Shown: in pieces, positions 42,384 through 50,666 of the stretch
Position numbering within the stretch: position 1 is the first letter of the stretch
How the letters are laid out: each line of letters starts with the position of its first letter
Origin: Micromonospora sp. C28SCA-DRY-2
GTDB lineage: Bacteria > Actinomycetota > Actinomycetes > Mycobacteriales > Micromonosporaceae
Length of the DNA stretch: 64,000 nucleotides
Assembly: GCF_030519475.1 (NCBI RefSeq)
Contig: NZ_JAUMKD010000003.1
Span: 62,001-126,000 of the forward strand
Reading direction: 5' to 3'
Program-made: the position numbers and the translations under genes
Notes under the pieces: model-generated
What the model was told of the DNA's origin: nothing
The model's database searches: none
What the model saw: only the letters and a program-made list of their open reading frames with translations

Positions 42384-44717
42384 TCAGCCGATCTCGGACG
42401 TGGTCCACCGCGCGGAGGTGTTGGTGACGGGCACGGTGTCACCGACCAACGTGGTCGACGCCTGCGCGTCCCGCCGCGCGCTCGTACCGACCCAGAGTTC
42501 GACGTCGCCGGGCTCCACCACCCGGGTGAGCGTGCGGTCGGAGAAGGCCAGCCGCGTCGTGGGCACCGTGAACTGGACGGTGACCGACCGGCCCGGCTCC
42601 AGCCGGACCCGCCGGTAGCCGAGCAGTTGCGCCACCGGCCGGGTCACCGAGGCGACCACGTCCCGGCCGTAGAGCTGCACCACCTCGTCGCCGGCGACCG
42701 CGCCGGTGTTCGTCACGGTAACGGTCACCGGCAACGACCCGTCCGTCGGCACCGTGGCGGGCACGGTCAGGCCGCTGTACTCGAAAGTGGTGTAGGACAG
42801 GCCGTGGCCGAACGGCGCCGCGGGCGTGGTCGGCAGGTTGGTCACCTCGCTGCCCTCGCCGAGCGTGGGGTGCAGGTAGGAGTACGGCTGCGCCCCGGCC
42901 GACCTGGGCAGGCTGACCGGCAGCCGGCCCGACGGGTTGACCCGCCCGGAGAGCACGCCGGTGATCGCCCCGGCGCCCTCCTCGCCGGGGAAGAACGCCT
43001 GGATCACCGCCGCGCAGCGCTCCAGCGCCCAGTCGACCGCGTACGGCCGGCCGGTGAGCAGCACGAGGACGACCGGCGTGCCGGTGGCCAGCACCGCCTC
43101 GACCAGGTCGCGCTGCACGCCCGGCAGTTCCAGGTCGTCCCGGTCGCAGCCCTCGCCGACCGTGCCGCGCCCGAAGAGGCCGGCGTGGTCGCCGACGACC
43201 AGGACGGCGACCTCCGCGGCGGCCGCCGTGGCGACGGCCTGGTCGAAACCGGAGCGGTCGGCGCTGTCCACGTCGCAGCCGGGCGCCCAGCTCACCAGGT
43301 CCGCGCCGAACTCGGTGCGCATCGCGTCGAGGACCGTCGGGACCTCGATGCCGGTCTCCACGTCGGGATGCTGGACGAGCACGTGGTTGAGGAAGGAGTA
43401 GCAGCCGAAGAGCGCGCCCGGCCGGTCCGCGTTCGGGCCGATGACCGCCACCCGCCGGCCCGCGGGCAGCGGGAGGAGGTCCCGGTTGGCGACCAGGACG
43501 ATCGACTCCTCCGCGAGGCGGCGGGCGATCGCCCGGTGTTCGGGCGAGTCGAGGTCGACCGCCCGGGTCGGTTCGTCGGTGAAGGTGGCGTCGAGCAGCC
43601 CGAGTTCCTGCTTCTGCCGCAGGACCCGCAGCACCGCCCGGTCGACGAGCGCCTCGTCGAGCCTGCCGGCCCGCACCGTCTCCGCCAGGGTGAGGTAGGC
43701 GTCGCCGGTCGGCAGCTCGACGTCGACGCCGGCGGTCAGCGCCTGCACGGCCGCCTCCGCGTGGTCGCCCGCGATGCGGTGCAGCAGGTTCAGGAACGCC
43801 ACCCCGAAGTAGTCGGCCACCACCGTGCCGTCGAAGCCCCACCGGTCCCGCAGCACCCCGGTGAGCAACGTCGGGTCGGCGGCGACGGGCACGCCGTCGA
43901 TCTCGGCGTAGGAGTGCATCACGGAGCGCGCGTCGCCGTCGAGGATCGCCATCTCGAACGGCAGGAGCAGCACGTCGGCGATCTCGCGCGGGCCGGCGTG
44001 CACCGGGCCGAAGTTGCGCCCGGCGCGGGAGGCGGAGTAGCCGACGAAGTGCTTCAGGGTGGCGTGCACCCCCCGCGACTGGAGGCCACGCACGTACGAC
44101 GTGCCCAGCGTGCCGACCAGGTACGGGTCCTCGGCGATGCACTCGTCGACCCGGCCCCAGCGCGGGTCACGGATCACGTCGAGCACCGGGGCGAGGCCCT
44201 GGTGGATGCCCAGTTCCCGCATCGACGCCCCGATCGCCGCGGCCATCTCGGTGACGAGTTCGGGGTCGAAGGCGGCTCCCCACGCCAGCGGGGTGGGGAA
44301 GGTGGCCGCCTTCCACGCCGAGAGGCCGGTGAGGCACTCCTCGTGGACGATCGCCGGGATACCGAGCCGGGTCCCCGTCACCAGGTCCGACTGGAACTTC
44401 CACAGCCAGGCCGCGCGTGCGGCGACGTCGACCGGGCGGGTGCCGTAGGGCCGGGTGAGGTGGCCGAGCCCGTGCCGGGAGAAGTCCTCGAGCTTGGTGC
44501 TGTCGCCGAACTCGCCCTGCAGCGGTGCGACGGCCTCGCCGTCTCCCTTCTCCCAGAAGCCGACGAGTTGCGCGACCTTCTCCTCGATCGTCATCCGGCC
44601 GAGCAGTTCACGGACGCGCGCCTCGCCGTCCTGCCCGTCCCGCCCGTCCCGGCGGTCGTGGTCCGGATCTGCCTGAACCGGAACCGACGTGCCCACCGCA
44701 TCGCGGACCTCAGTCAT
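42384..44717 (-). CDS. bxlA: GH3 glycosidase, probable intracellular beta-xylosidase (BxlA-like)
   Basis: A 777-residue cytoplasmic enzyme (no signal peptide). GH3 N-terminal barrel about 30-340: VHEECLTGLSAW, GIHQGLAPVLDVIRDPRWGR, LKHFVGYSA, and the nucleophile Asp in GTVVADYFGV near residue 300. The alpha/beta sandwich is about 360-600 (ESIVLVANRDLLPLP, VVGDHAGLFG) and a fibronectin-III-like domain about 640-750. ATG at 44717 chosen over an upstream extension. It is the last gene of the operon with the ABC importer, 37 bp after the permease. It would split imported xylobiose or xylo-oligomers to xylose; beta-glucosidase activity cannot be excluded. Confidence 0.85.
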   Translation of the reverse strand: MTEVRDAVGTSVPVQADPDHDRRDGRDGQDGEARVRELLGRMTIEEKVAQLVGFWEKGDGEAVAPLQGEFGDSTKLEDFSRHGLGHLTRPYGTRPVDVAARAAWLWKFQSDLVTGTRLGIPAIVHEECLTGLSAWKAATFPTPLAWGAAFDPELVTEMAAAIGASMRELGIHQGLAPVLDVIRDPRWGRVDECIAEDPYLVGTLGTSYVRGLQSRGVHATLKHFVGYSASRAGRNFGPVHAGPREIADVLLLPFEMAILDGDARSVMHSYAEIDGVPVAADPTLLTGVLRDRWGFDGTVVADYFGVAFLNLLHRIAGDHAEAAVQALTAGVDVELPTGDAYLTLAETVRAGRLDEALVDRAVLRVLRQKQELGLLDATFTDEPTRAVDLDSPEHRAIARRLAEESIVLVANRDLLPLPAGRRVAVIGPNADRPGALFGCYSFLNHVLVQHPDVETGIEVPTVLDAMRTEFGADLVSWAPGCDVDSADRSGFDQAVATAAAAEVAVLVVGDHAGLFGRGTVGEGCDRDDLELPGVQRDLVEAVLATGTPVVLVLLTGRPYAVDWALERCAAVIQAFFPGEEGAGAITGVLSGRVNPSGRLPVSLPRSAGAQPYSYLHPTLGEGSEVTNLPTTPAAPFGHGLSYTTFEYSGLTVPATVPTDGSLPVTVTVTNTGAVAGDEVVQLYGRDVVASVTRPVAQLLGYRRVRLEPGRSVTVQFTVPTTRLAFSDRTLTRVVEPGDVELWVGTSARRDAQASTTLVGDTVPVTNTSARWTTSEIG

Positions 44718-44754
44718 ACCGTGCTTTCCCCTTTTGTGCTCGTGCCGCTGTTGC

Positions 44755-45615
44755 TCATCCCTTGACCGCACCCTGCAGGCCACCGACGATTTGCTTTTCG
44801 GCGAACGTGAAGAAAAGAAGTGCCGGCAGCATCGCCAGCGAGGTGAAGGCGAGGATTCCCGCGGTGTCCGAGGTGTACTGGCTCGAGAAGTTCTGCACGC
44901 CCAGCGGCAGGGTGTGCAGCTCGGCGTCACCGAGGACGAGCAGCGGCAGGAGGAACGCGTTCCAGCTCGCCACGAACGCGAGGACGCCGACGGTGACCAG
45001 CGCGGGCCGGGACAGCGGCAGCAGGATGCGCCAGAGGAAACCGAGCCGGCCGGCGCCGTCGATCGCGGCGGCGTCCTCCAGTTCGCGGGGTACCGCGGAG
45101 AGGAACGGCCGCAGGATCACGATCGTGAGCGGGAGTTGGAAGGCGACCTGCGGGAGGATCACCGCGTAGTAGGAGTTGATCAGGTTCAGGTCGCGCAGCA
45201 TCAGGTAGAGCGGCAGGATCGCCGCGCCGGCCGGGAAGAGCAGTCCGAGGGTGAAGAAGGTGTAGAGCCCCTCACGCCCGCGGAAGGTGTACCGGGCGAG
45301 CACGAACGCGGCGCAGACGCCGAGCACCACGACGCCGAGCGTCGTGCCCAAGGCGATCACCGCGCTGTTGAACGCCTGCTGCCAGAAGTCGCTCTGGGTC
45401 AGCACCCGGGCGTAGTTGTCCCAGACCCACGGGTCGGGCAGGCCGGCCGGGTCCGCGATGATCTGCGGGGTGGTGCGGAAGCCGCCGACGATCACGTAGA
45501 CCACCGGGGCGATCGACACGGCCGCCACCGCGAGGGCCAGCACGTAGGTGAGCGGGGTGCTCCACGCGATCGGGCGGCCGGACGAGGACGGGGACGGAAC
45601 GGGATGGACGGCCAC
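44755..45615 (-). CDS. bxlG: Carbohydrate ABC transporter permease, MalG type (BxlG-like)
   Basis: A 286-residue membrane protein with six helices and the ABC-permease EAA loop ELEDAAAIDGAGRLGFLWRILLP at about 190-212. GTG at 45615 starts two bases after the previous stop. With the neighbouring permease it forms the channel of a CUT1-type importer. No ATPase gene is present here; CUT1 importers in actinomycetes normally share the MsiK ATPase encoded elsewhere. Confidence 0.88.
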   Translation of the reverse strand: MAVHPVPSPSSSGRPIAWSTPLTYVLALAVAAVSIAPVVYVIVGGFRTTPQIIADPAGLPDPWVWDNYARVLTQSDFWQQAFNSAVIALGTTLGVVVLGVCAAFVLARYTFRGREGLYTFFTLGLLFPAGAAILPLYLMLRDLNLINSYYAVILPQVAFQLPLTIVILRPFLSAVPRELEDAAAIDGAGRLGFLWRILLPLSRPALVTVGVLAFVASWNAFLLPLLVLGDAELHTLPLGVQNFSSQYTSDTAGILAFTSLAMLPALLFFTFAEKQIVGGLQGAVKG

Positions 45616-45617
45616 TG

Positions 45618-46616
45618 TCAGTTCGCCCTTCCGGTGATGGCGCCCTCGATGTCCCGGCGCAGGAGGAAGCGCTGGAACAGCAGTGCCGCGACGAACGAGA
45701 TGACGAACAGGATCACGGCCACCGCGTTGCCGTAGCCCCACAGCCGGGCGAAGAAGCCGTTGTCCACCATGTACGTCGCCATGGTGGCCGACGCGCCGAG
45801 GGACCGCACCGCGGGCACCGAGGTCACCCAGATCACGTCGAAGACCTGGAGCGAGCCGATCATCGACAGGAACATCCAGATCCGGATGGTCGGGCCCAGC
45901 AGCGGGAGCGTGACGTGGCGCTGGGTCTGCCACCAGGTCGCGCCGTCGATCGCGGCGGCCTCGGTCAACTCCGGCGGCACGTTCGACAGGCCGGCCAGCA
46001 GCAGGATGATGGCGAAGCCGACGTACTTCCAGGTGAGGACGAACAGCAGCGTCCAGATGACGACGTCGAGGTCGGCGAGCCACGCCTGCACCAGGCCGCC
46101 CAGCCCCAGCGACCGCAGCAGCGCGTCGACCGTACCGCCACCGGTCAGCAGCAGCTTCCACATGATGCCGACGGTGACCTCGGCGAGCACGTAGGGCACG
46201 AACACCAGCAGCCGGAACCCGGTGCGCCCGCGGAAGCGACGGTTGAGCAGCAGGGCCACGCCCAGGGCGATGGGGCCCTGGATGACGAGGGAGCCGACCA
46301 CGATGATGGCGTTGTTGCGCAGCGCGTCGAGGAAGATCGGGTCCTGGAAGGCGAGCACGTAGTTGTCGAGACCGACGAACTCGGTGGGCGGCCCGACCCC
46401 GCGCCAGCGGAAGAGGCTGTAGTAGACCGCGAAGCCCATCGGCACGAGCACGAACATCACGTACACGACGATCGCGGGCGTGGTGAGCCCGATGATCTCG
46501 TACCACTTGCGCCGGGCCTCGGCCGCCCGGGAGGACGAACGCCGGGCGGCCCGGGGGCCCGCCGGCGGCGCGTCCGCGCCGCCGACGGGGTTCAGGGTCG
46601 GGTTGGTGGAGGTCAC
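45618..46616 (-). CDS. bxlF: Carbohydrate ABC transporter permease, MalF type (BxlF-like)
   Basis: A 332-residue membrane protein: basic, Pro/Ala-rich cytoplasmic start, first helix at about 42-62 (TTPAIVVYVMFVLVPMGFAV), further helices and the EAA loop ELTEAAAIDGATWWQTQRHVTLP near 226-248. The GTG overlaps the stop of the binding-protein gene (GTGA), so translation is coupled. It pairs with the MalG-type permease. Confidence 0.88.
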   Translation of the reverse strand: MTSTNPTLNPVGGADAPPAGPRAARRSSSRAAEARRKWYEIIGLTTPAIVVYVMFVLVPMGFAVYYSLFRWRGVGPPTEFVGLDNYVLAFQDPIFLDALRNNAIIVVGSLVIQGPIALGVALLLNRRFRGRTGFRLLVFVPYVLAEVTVGIMWKLLLTGGGTVDALLRSLGLGGLVQAWLADLDVVIWTLLFVLTWKYVGFAIILLLAGLSNVPPELTEAAAIDGATWWQTQRHVTLPLLGPTIRIWMFLSMIGSLQVFDVIWVTSVPAVRSLGASATMATYMVDNGFFARLWGYGNAVAVILFVISFVAALLFQRFLLRRDIEGAITGRAN

Positions 46617-47920
46617 TTCTTCGCGGCCGCCTTCATCGCCGAGACGACCTGCTCGGGACTGCCGTTGCCGGCGAAGATGGCGACGATCGCGTCGTTCATC
46701 GCGTTGCCGACGGTGCTGCCGAAGGCGGTGTCCAGCCAGAGCTGCACGTAGGTCGCCCCGGAGGTGGCCTCCAGGATGGACTTCAGCGCCGGGTCCGTGA
46801 TGCCGGCCTCCGCGCCCTTGGCGACGGGCAGGCCGGTGCCGGTCTCGGCGTAGCCCTTCTGCACCTCGGGGCTGACGATGTACTTGAGGAACTCGACGCA
46901 CTCGGCCGGGGCGTTCTTGGCGCAGGAGAACCCGTCGCCGCCGCCGAGCGCCGCCTTCGGGTCACCCGCGGAACCGGAGATCGCCGGTACCGGGAACCAG
47001 CCGAGGAACTTCTTGAGCGCCTCCGGGTCCTCGGCGGCGGTCTCCAGGGTGCCCCGGTTCCAGTCGCCCATCAGCTCCATCGCGGCCTTGCCGTTGGCGA
47101 GCAGGCCGTTCGCGCTGGTCGGGTCGTTCTGCCCCGGCGTGGCGATGAAGTTGGCCTGGAACGGCTTGGTGTCGATGAAGGTCTTCAGGTCCTGGCCGGC
47201 CTTGACGAAGCACGGGTCGTCGAAGTTGAGGTCGACCGACGCCTTCTTCAGCGTGTCGACCGAGCAGGCGCGCAGCGCGAAGTTGTACCACCAGTGCGCG
47301 GCGGGCCACTTGTCGCCGGCACCCAGGGCGATCGGAACGACGTTGATCGCCTTGAGCTTGGTGACCGCCTCGTTGAGCTCCTCGAACGTGGTGGGCGGGG
47401 CGGTGATGCCCGCCTTGGCGAACATGTCCTTGTTGTACCAGATACCCTCGATGCCCATCCGGAACGGCAGGCCGTACTGCTTGCCGTCCACCTGCCAGAT
47501 CTCGGCCGCGCTGCCGATGTTGGCAACCTCGGTCTTGACCTGGTCGGTGATGTCCTTCAGGTAGTCGGCCTCCACCTGCTCGCGCATCTCACCGCCGCCC
47601 CACGCCTGGAAGATGTCCGGCGGGTCACTGGTGAGCAGCGCGGCGGGGAGCCGGGTGCGCTGGAGCTGGTTGGTCTCGATCGCCTCGATCTGGATCGTGA
47701 CGGTGGGGTGGAGTGCGGAGAAGTCCTTGGCGACCTTCTCCCAGTAGGTCTTGCCGGGCCCGTCCTGGGAGGCGTTGTGCCACCAGGTCAGGGTCACCGG
47801 GTTCTTGTAGAGCTCGCTTTCGGCGGGCGCCTCGTCCTCACCACCGCCGCAGGCGGTGACAAGGAGTGCGCTGGTCAGGAACAGCGCTAGGACGGCGCCC
47901 GCACGGCGCTTCATCGCCAT
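46613..47920 (-). CDS. bxlE: Sugar-binding lipoprotein of ABC importer (BxlE-like)
   Basis: A 435-residue lipoprotein: lipobox LLVTACGGG with Cys24, then a family-1 solute-binding fold (PVTLTWWHNASQDG, GTKYG-like GLPFRMGIEGIWYNKDMFAKAG, PIALGAGDKWPAAHWWY, NGKAAMELMGDWNRG). It captures an oligosaccharide outside the membrane for the two permeases that follow. Synteny with a GH3 enzyme downstream and a divergent LacI repressor is that of the xylobiose operon bxlEFG-bxlA of Streptomyces, hence the symbols. The substrate remains an inference. The start lies 77 bp from the LacI-type palindrome. Confidence 0.88.
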   Translation of the reverse strand: MAMKRRAGAVLALFLTSALLVTACGGGEDEAPAESELYKNPVTLTWWHNASQDGPGKTYWEKVAKDFSALHPTVTIQIEAIETNQLQRTRLPAALLTSDPPDIFQAWGGGEMREQVEADYLKDITDQVKTEVANIGSAAEIWQVDGKQYGLPFRMGIEGIWYNKDMFAKAGITAPPTTFEELNEAVTKLKAINVVPIALGAGDKWPAAHWWYNFALRACSVDTLKKASVDLNFDDPCFVKAGQDLKTFIDTKPFQANFIATPGQNDPTSANGLLANGKAAMELMGDWNRGTLETAAEDPEALKKFLGWFPVPAISGSAGDPKAALGGGDGFSCAKNAPAECVEFLKYIVSPEVQKGYAETGTGLPVAKGAEAGITDPALKSILEATSGATYVQLWLDTAFGSTVGNAMNDAIVAIFAGNGSPEQVVSAMKAAAKK

Positions 47921-47996
47921 CGGTGTCTCCTCGACTGGTCAGTCGCGATACTCGGCTTGGTGGCCGAGTTTTACAGCCGTGTAACCCAGTGTCAAT

Positions 47997-48010
47997 CGTT
48001 ATCGATAACG
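47997..48010. promoter_or_regulatory. LacI-type operator
   Basis: CGTTATCGATAACG, a perfect 14-bp palindrome with central CG, typical of LacI/GalR sites. It lies between the divergent bxlE-like operon and the lacI-like gene, suiting repression of both. Confidence 0.8.
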
Positions 48011-48024
48011 TTTTCGAATCTCCG

Positions 48025-48053
48025 GTGACGGGTCCCTGGGGGCCCTCTATCAT
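48025..48053 (+). promoter_or_regulatory. Candidate promoter of the lacI-like gene
   Basis: GTGACG at 48025-48030, 17-base spacer, TATCAT at 48048-48053. Transcription would begin at or within a base of the GTG at 48061, making the mRNA leaderless. Confidence 0.5.
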
Positions 48054-48060
48054 CGTCGGC

Positions 48061-49074
48061 GTGGCGTTTCCGCAGCGTGTCAAGATGTCGGACGTGGCCC
48101 GTACGGCCGGCGTCTCGGTGGCGACCGTGTCCAAGGTCGTGAACGGTCGGTACGGCGTGGCAGAAGCGACAGTGGAGCGCGTCCAGCAGGTGATCCGGCA
48201 GCTCGGCTACGAGGCGAGCCTGGGGGCCCAGAGCCTGCGCAGCCACCGCACGAACGTGCTGGGCATCCTGGTCGCCGAGTTCGAGCCGTTCTCGACCGAG
48301 CTGCTCAAGGGAGCGTCGAGGGAGGTGGCCGGCACCGGCTACCAGTTGCTGGCCTACTCCGGCGGCGACGGCGACGGCGCGGCCATCGGCTGGGAGCGCC
48401 GGTCGCTGGCCCGCCTCTCCGGCACCCTGATCGACGGGGCCGTGATCGTCACGCCCACCGTGGTCGAGACCAAGCAGGGCTTCCACGTCGTGGCCGTCGA
48501 CCCGCACACCGGCCCGTCCGGCCTGCCGACCGTCGACTCCGACAACTTCGCCGGTGCCGTGCTCGCCACCGAGTATCTGCTGTCGCTCGGCCACCGCCGG
48601 ATCGGGCACATCAGCGGGCGCCCCGATCTCGAGTCGGCCCGCCTGCGCGAGGCGGGCTTCCGCAAGGCCATGGCCGACGCCGGCGTGCCGGTGGACGAGC
48701 GGCTCGTACGCGTCGGTGGCTTCCGGACCGAGAGCGCCGCCGGCACGGCCGCGGAGCTGCTCGCCCTCCCCGACCGGCCGACCGCGATCTTCGCCGGCAA
48801 CGACCTCTCCGCCATCTCCACCATGGACGTCGCCCGGCGCATGGGCCTCACGGTCCCCGACGACCTGTCCGTCATCGGCTTCGACAACGTCCCGGAGTCG
48901 GCGCTGGTCGACCCGCCGCTGACCACCATCATGCAACCGCTGCAGCGGATGGGCGCCGAGGCGCTGCGCCTGCTCGTCGACCTGATCGCCGGCGTCGAGC
49001 GGGACATCCACATCCGGCTGCCCACCGAACTCGTCGTCCGCGCCTCCTGCCGCCCCGTCGACCCGGCCGCGTAG
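48061..49074 (+). CDS. bxlR: LacI-family repressor (BxlR-like)
   Basis: A 337-residue regulator: helix-turn-helix and hinge at about 9-65 (MSDVARTAGVSVATVSKVVNG, ATVERVQQVIRQLGYEASLG), then a periplasmic-binding-type ligand domain (LGILVAEFEPFSTELLKG, VVAVDPHTGPSGLPTVDSDN, LGHRRIGHISGRPDL, DDLSVIGFDNVPESALVDPPLTT). GTG 48061 is preferred because of the promoter just upstream; ATG 48085 is the alternative. It is divergent from the importer operon and should release its operator on binding a xylo-oligosaccharide (inference by analogy). Confidence 0.87.
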   Translation: MAFPQRVKMSDVARTAGVSVATVSKVVNGRYGVAEATVERVQQVIRQLGYEASLGAQSLRSHRTNVLGILVAEFEPFSTELLKGASREVAGTGYQLLAYSGGDGDGAAIGWERRSLARLSGTLIDGAVIVTPTVVETKQGFHVVAVDPHTGPSGLPTVDSDNFAGAVLATEYLLSLGHRRIGHISGRPDLESARLREAGFRKAMADAGVPVDERLVRVGGFRTESAAGTAAELLALPDRPTAIFAGNDLSAISTMDVARRMGLTVPDDLSVIGFDNVPESALVDPPLTTIMQPLQRMGAEALRLLVDLIAGVERDIHIRLPTELVVRASCRPVDPAA

Positions 49075-49141
49075 CGGCGCCTCCCCGCGCCCTCCGACGC
49101 CGCGCCGGCCGGTGGCTGAGCTGGTGGCGTAGCCGCGCGGC

Positions 49142-49184
49142 GGGGCCGCACGGCCTGCTGACGTACGCAGGCCGGTGCGACCCC
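49142..49184. terminator. Bidirectional terminator
   Basis: GGGGCCGCACGGCCTGC (49142-49158) pairs with 49167-49184 over about 17 bp with one bulge, between the convergent lacI-like and xylanase genes. Confidence 0.75.
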
Positions 49185-49199
49185 ACCTCCGGGATCGGC

Positions 49200-50393
49200 T
49201 CACCGGCGCGGCTTGTGCGGTACGCGCGGCAGGACGTACGGCGGGCCGGCGTAGATCAGGTCGGCCTTCAACTCGTGGTAGGCCCGCTTGGGCTGGTAGT
49301 TCTCGTCGTAGATGGTGGCCATCCCCTCCGGCGGGTCGCTGAACCAGCCGGGCACCCAGGAGTGCTTGTCGGTGAAGCCCCAGACGGTGAACGACAGGCA
49401 GTGCCGGTCGGCCAGGCAGGCCCGCAACAGCACGCTGAAGTTGGCGGCGGACGCCTGCAGCCGCGGGTTGATCTCGTCGGAGTCGCCGGCCTGCACGCCC
49501 TCGGTCAGCTGGCTGCGCACGTCGACCTCGGTGAACGCGGTGGCCAGGCCGAGCCCGGAGAACTTCTTCAGCGCCGCCGCCACCTGGAGGGTGTCGTAGT
49601 TGCCGTACTGGGTGCCGAGGTGGCCCTGGCTGCCGATGCCGTCGATGGGCACGCCCTCGGCCCGCAGTCGCCGGGCCATCTCGTAGACGAACTGGGTCTT
49701 GTCGTTGGCCGGGTCACCGGAGCCGAACGCCTCGATGTTGTAGTCGTTGTAGAACAGCAGCGCCTTCGGGTCGGCGGCGCGCGCCCAGCGGAAGGCGTCG
49801 GCGATGTAGCCGGGCCCGAGGTGCTGGGCCCAGAACCCCTTGTAGTGCAGGGTCGGCGGGTTGTCCCACGGGTCGCTGACCGCCTCGTTGACCACGTCCC
49901 ACTGCCAGATCTTGCCCTTGTAGCGGCTGACCACCGTGGTGATGTGCTTCTTCAGCAGGGCACGCAGCTCCTCCTTGCTGATGGAGCCGTCGGCGACGCC
50001 GCTGGTCAGCCAGCCGGGCAGCTGGTTGTGCCAGACCAGCACGTGACCGCGGACGCTCTGGTTGTTCTGGCGGGCGAAGTTCACCAGTTCGTCGGCCGGC
50101 CCCCAGTTGTAGGTGCCCCGGGTGGGCTCCAGGCTCTCCCACTTCATGGCGTTCTCGGCCGTCACCGAGGAGAACTCGGACGCGGCGAGCCGCCGGTACT
50201 GCGGGTCGGCGGGGTCGTTGAGGACGGCCAGGTCGACAGCGGTGCCGATGTGGAGGCCGTGCCGCTGGCCGAGCGTCCGCAGGCTCTGCTCGGTCGGGTC
50301 GTACGGGCGGCTCGCCGTGGCGGGCAGGGCGTTGAGCGCCGCGACGGTCGCGACGGCGACCGCGCCGGTGGCTATCCACCGTCTCAGCTTCAT
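49200..50393 (-). CDS. Secreted GH10 endo-beta-1,4-xylanase
   Basis: A 397-residue exported enzyme. Signal peptide to about residue 28 (ALNALPATAS). GH10 barrel about 40-375 with MKWESLEPTRGTYNW, GHVLVWHNQLPGW, the acid/base Glu170 (WDVVNEAV), and nucleophile Glu289 (TAFTEVDVR); VWGFTDKHSWVPG follows. Both catalytic residues are in place. It has no carbohydrate-binding module, so it probably acts on soluble or accessible xylan. It cleaves xylan chains outside the cell, supplying oligomers for the BxlEFG-like importer. Several GAA..TTTC palindromes lie upstream (50522-50607). Confidence 0.93.
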   Translation of the reverse strand: MKLRRWIATGAVAVATVAALNALPATASRPYDPTEQSLRTLGQRHGLHIGTAVDLAVLNDPADPQYRRLAASEFSSVTAENAMKWESLEPTRGTYNWGPADELVNFARQNNQSVRGHVLVWHNQLPGWLTSGVADGSISKEELRALLKKHITTVVSRYKGKIWQWDVVNEAVSDPWDNPPTLHYKGFWAQHLGPGYIADAFRWARAADPKALLFYNDYNIEAFGSGDPANDKTQFVYEMARRLRAEGVPIDGIGSQGHLGTQYGNYDTLQVAAALKKFSGLGLATAFTEVDVRSQLTEGVQAGDSDEINPRLQASAANFSVLLRACLADRHCLSFTVWGFTDKHSWVPGWFSDPPEGMATIYDENYQPKRAYHELKADLIYAGPPYVLPRVPHKPRR

Positions 50394-50521
50394 CTGCGTT
50401 CCTTTCGGGCTGACCGGCGACCGGCGCGGACGCGCGGGGCACGGGGGTTCACGCTGGTGCCGGAGGTGGCTGTCGACGGATGCGTGGTGGCCGGCGCGGC
50501 GATTGTTTCGGCCCGCGACGC

Positions 50522-50607
50522 CGGAAGTTTCGGGACTCTGACCGGAACTTGGTCGGAAACGTTAGGAGTCGATGTGTCGCCGTGTCAACACGGAAGATTT
50601 CCGGAAA
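50522..50607. promoter_or_regulatory. Cluster of CGAAANTTTCG-like palindromes upstream of the xylanase
   Basis: CGGAAGTTTCG at 50522-50532, a weaker CGGAAACGTT near 50553, CGGAAGATTTCCG at 50591-50603 and TTTCCGGAAA at 50598-50607. They resemble the CGAAACTTTCG element known upstream of Streptomyces xylanase genes (recalled). The exact element is at 52461. Confidence 0.5.
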
Positions 50608-50666
50608 GTGGGCGACGCGGGCCGGGCCGCGTCGGGTGGCCCGGCCCGCGTCGGGGACCCGACGGC

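Noticed and set aside
42024..44765. 900-codon plus-strand frame opposite the GH3 gene
   Set aside because: Antisense shadow rich in Arg, Val and Gly; GH3 motifs on the minus strand are complete.
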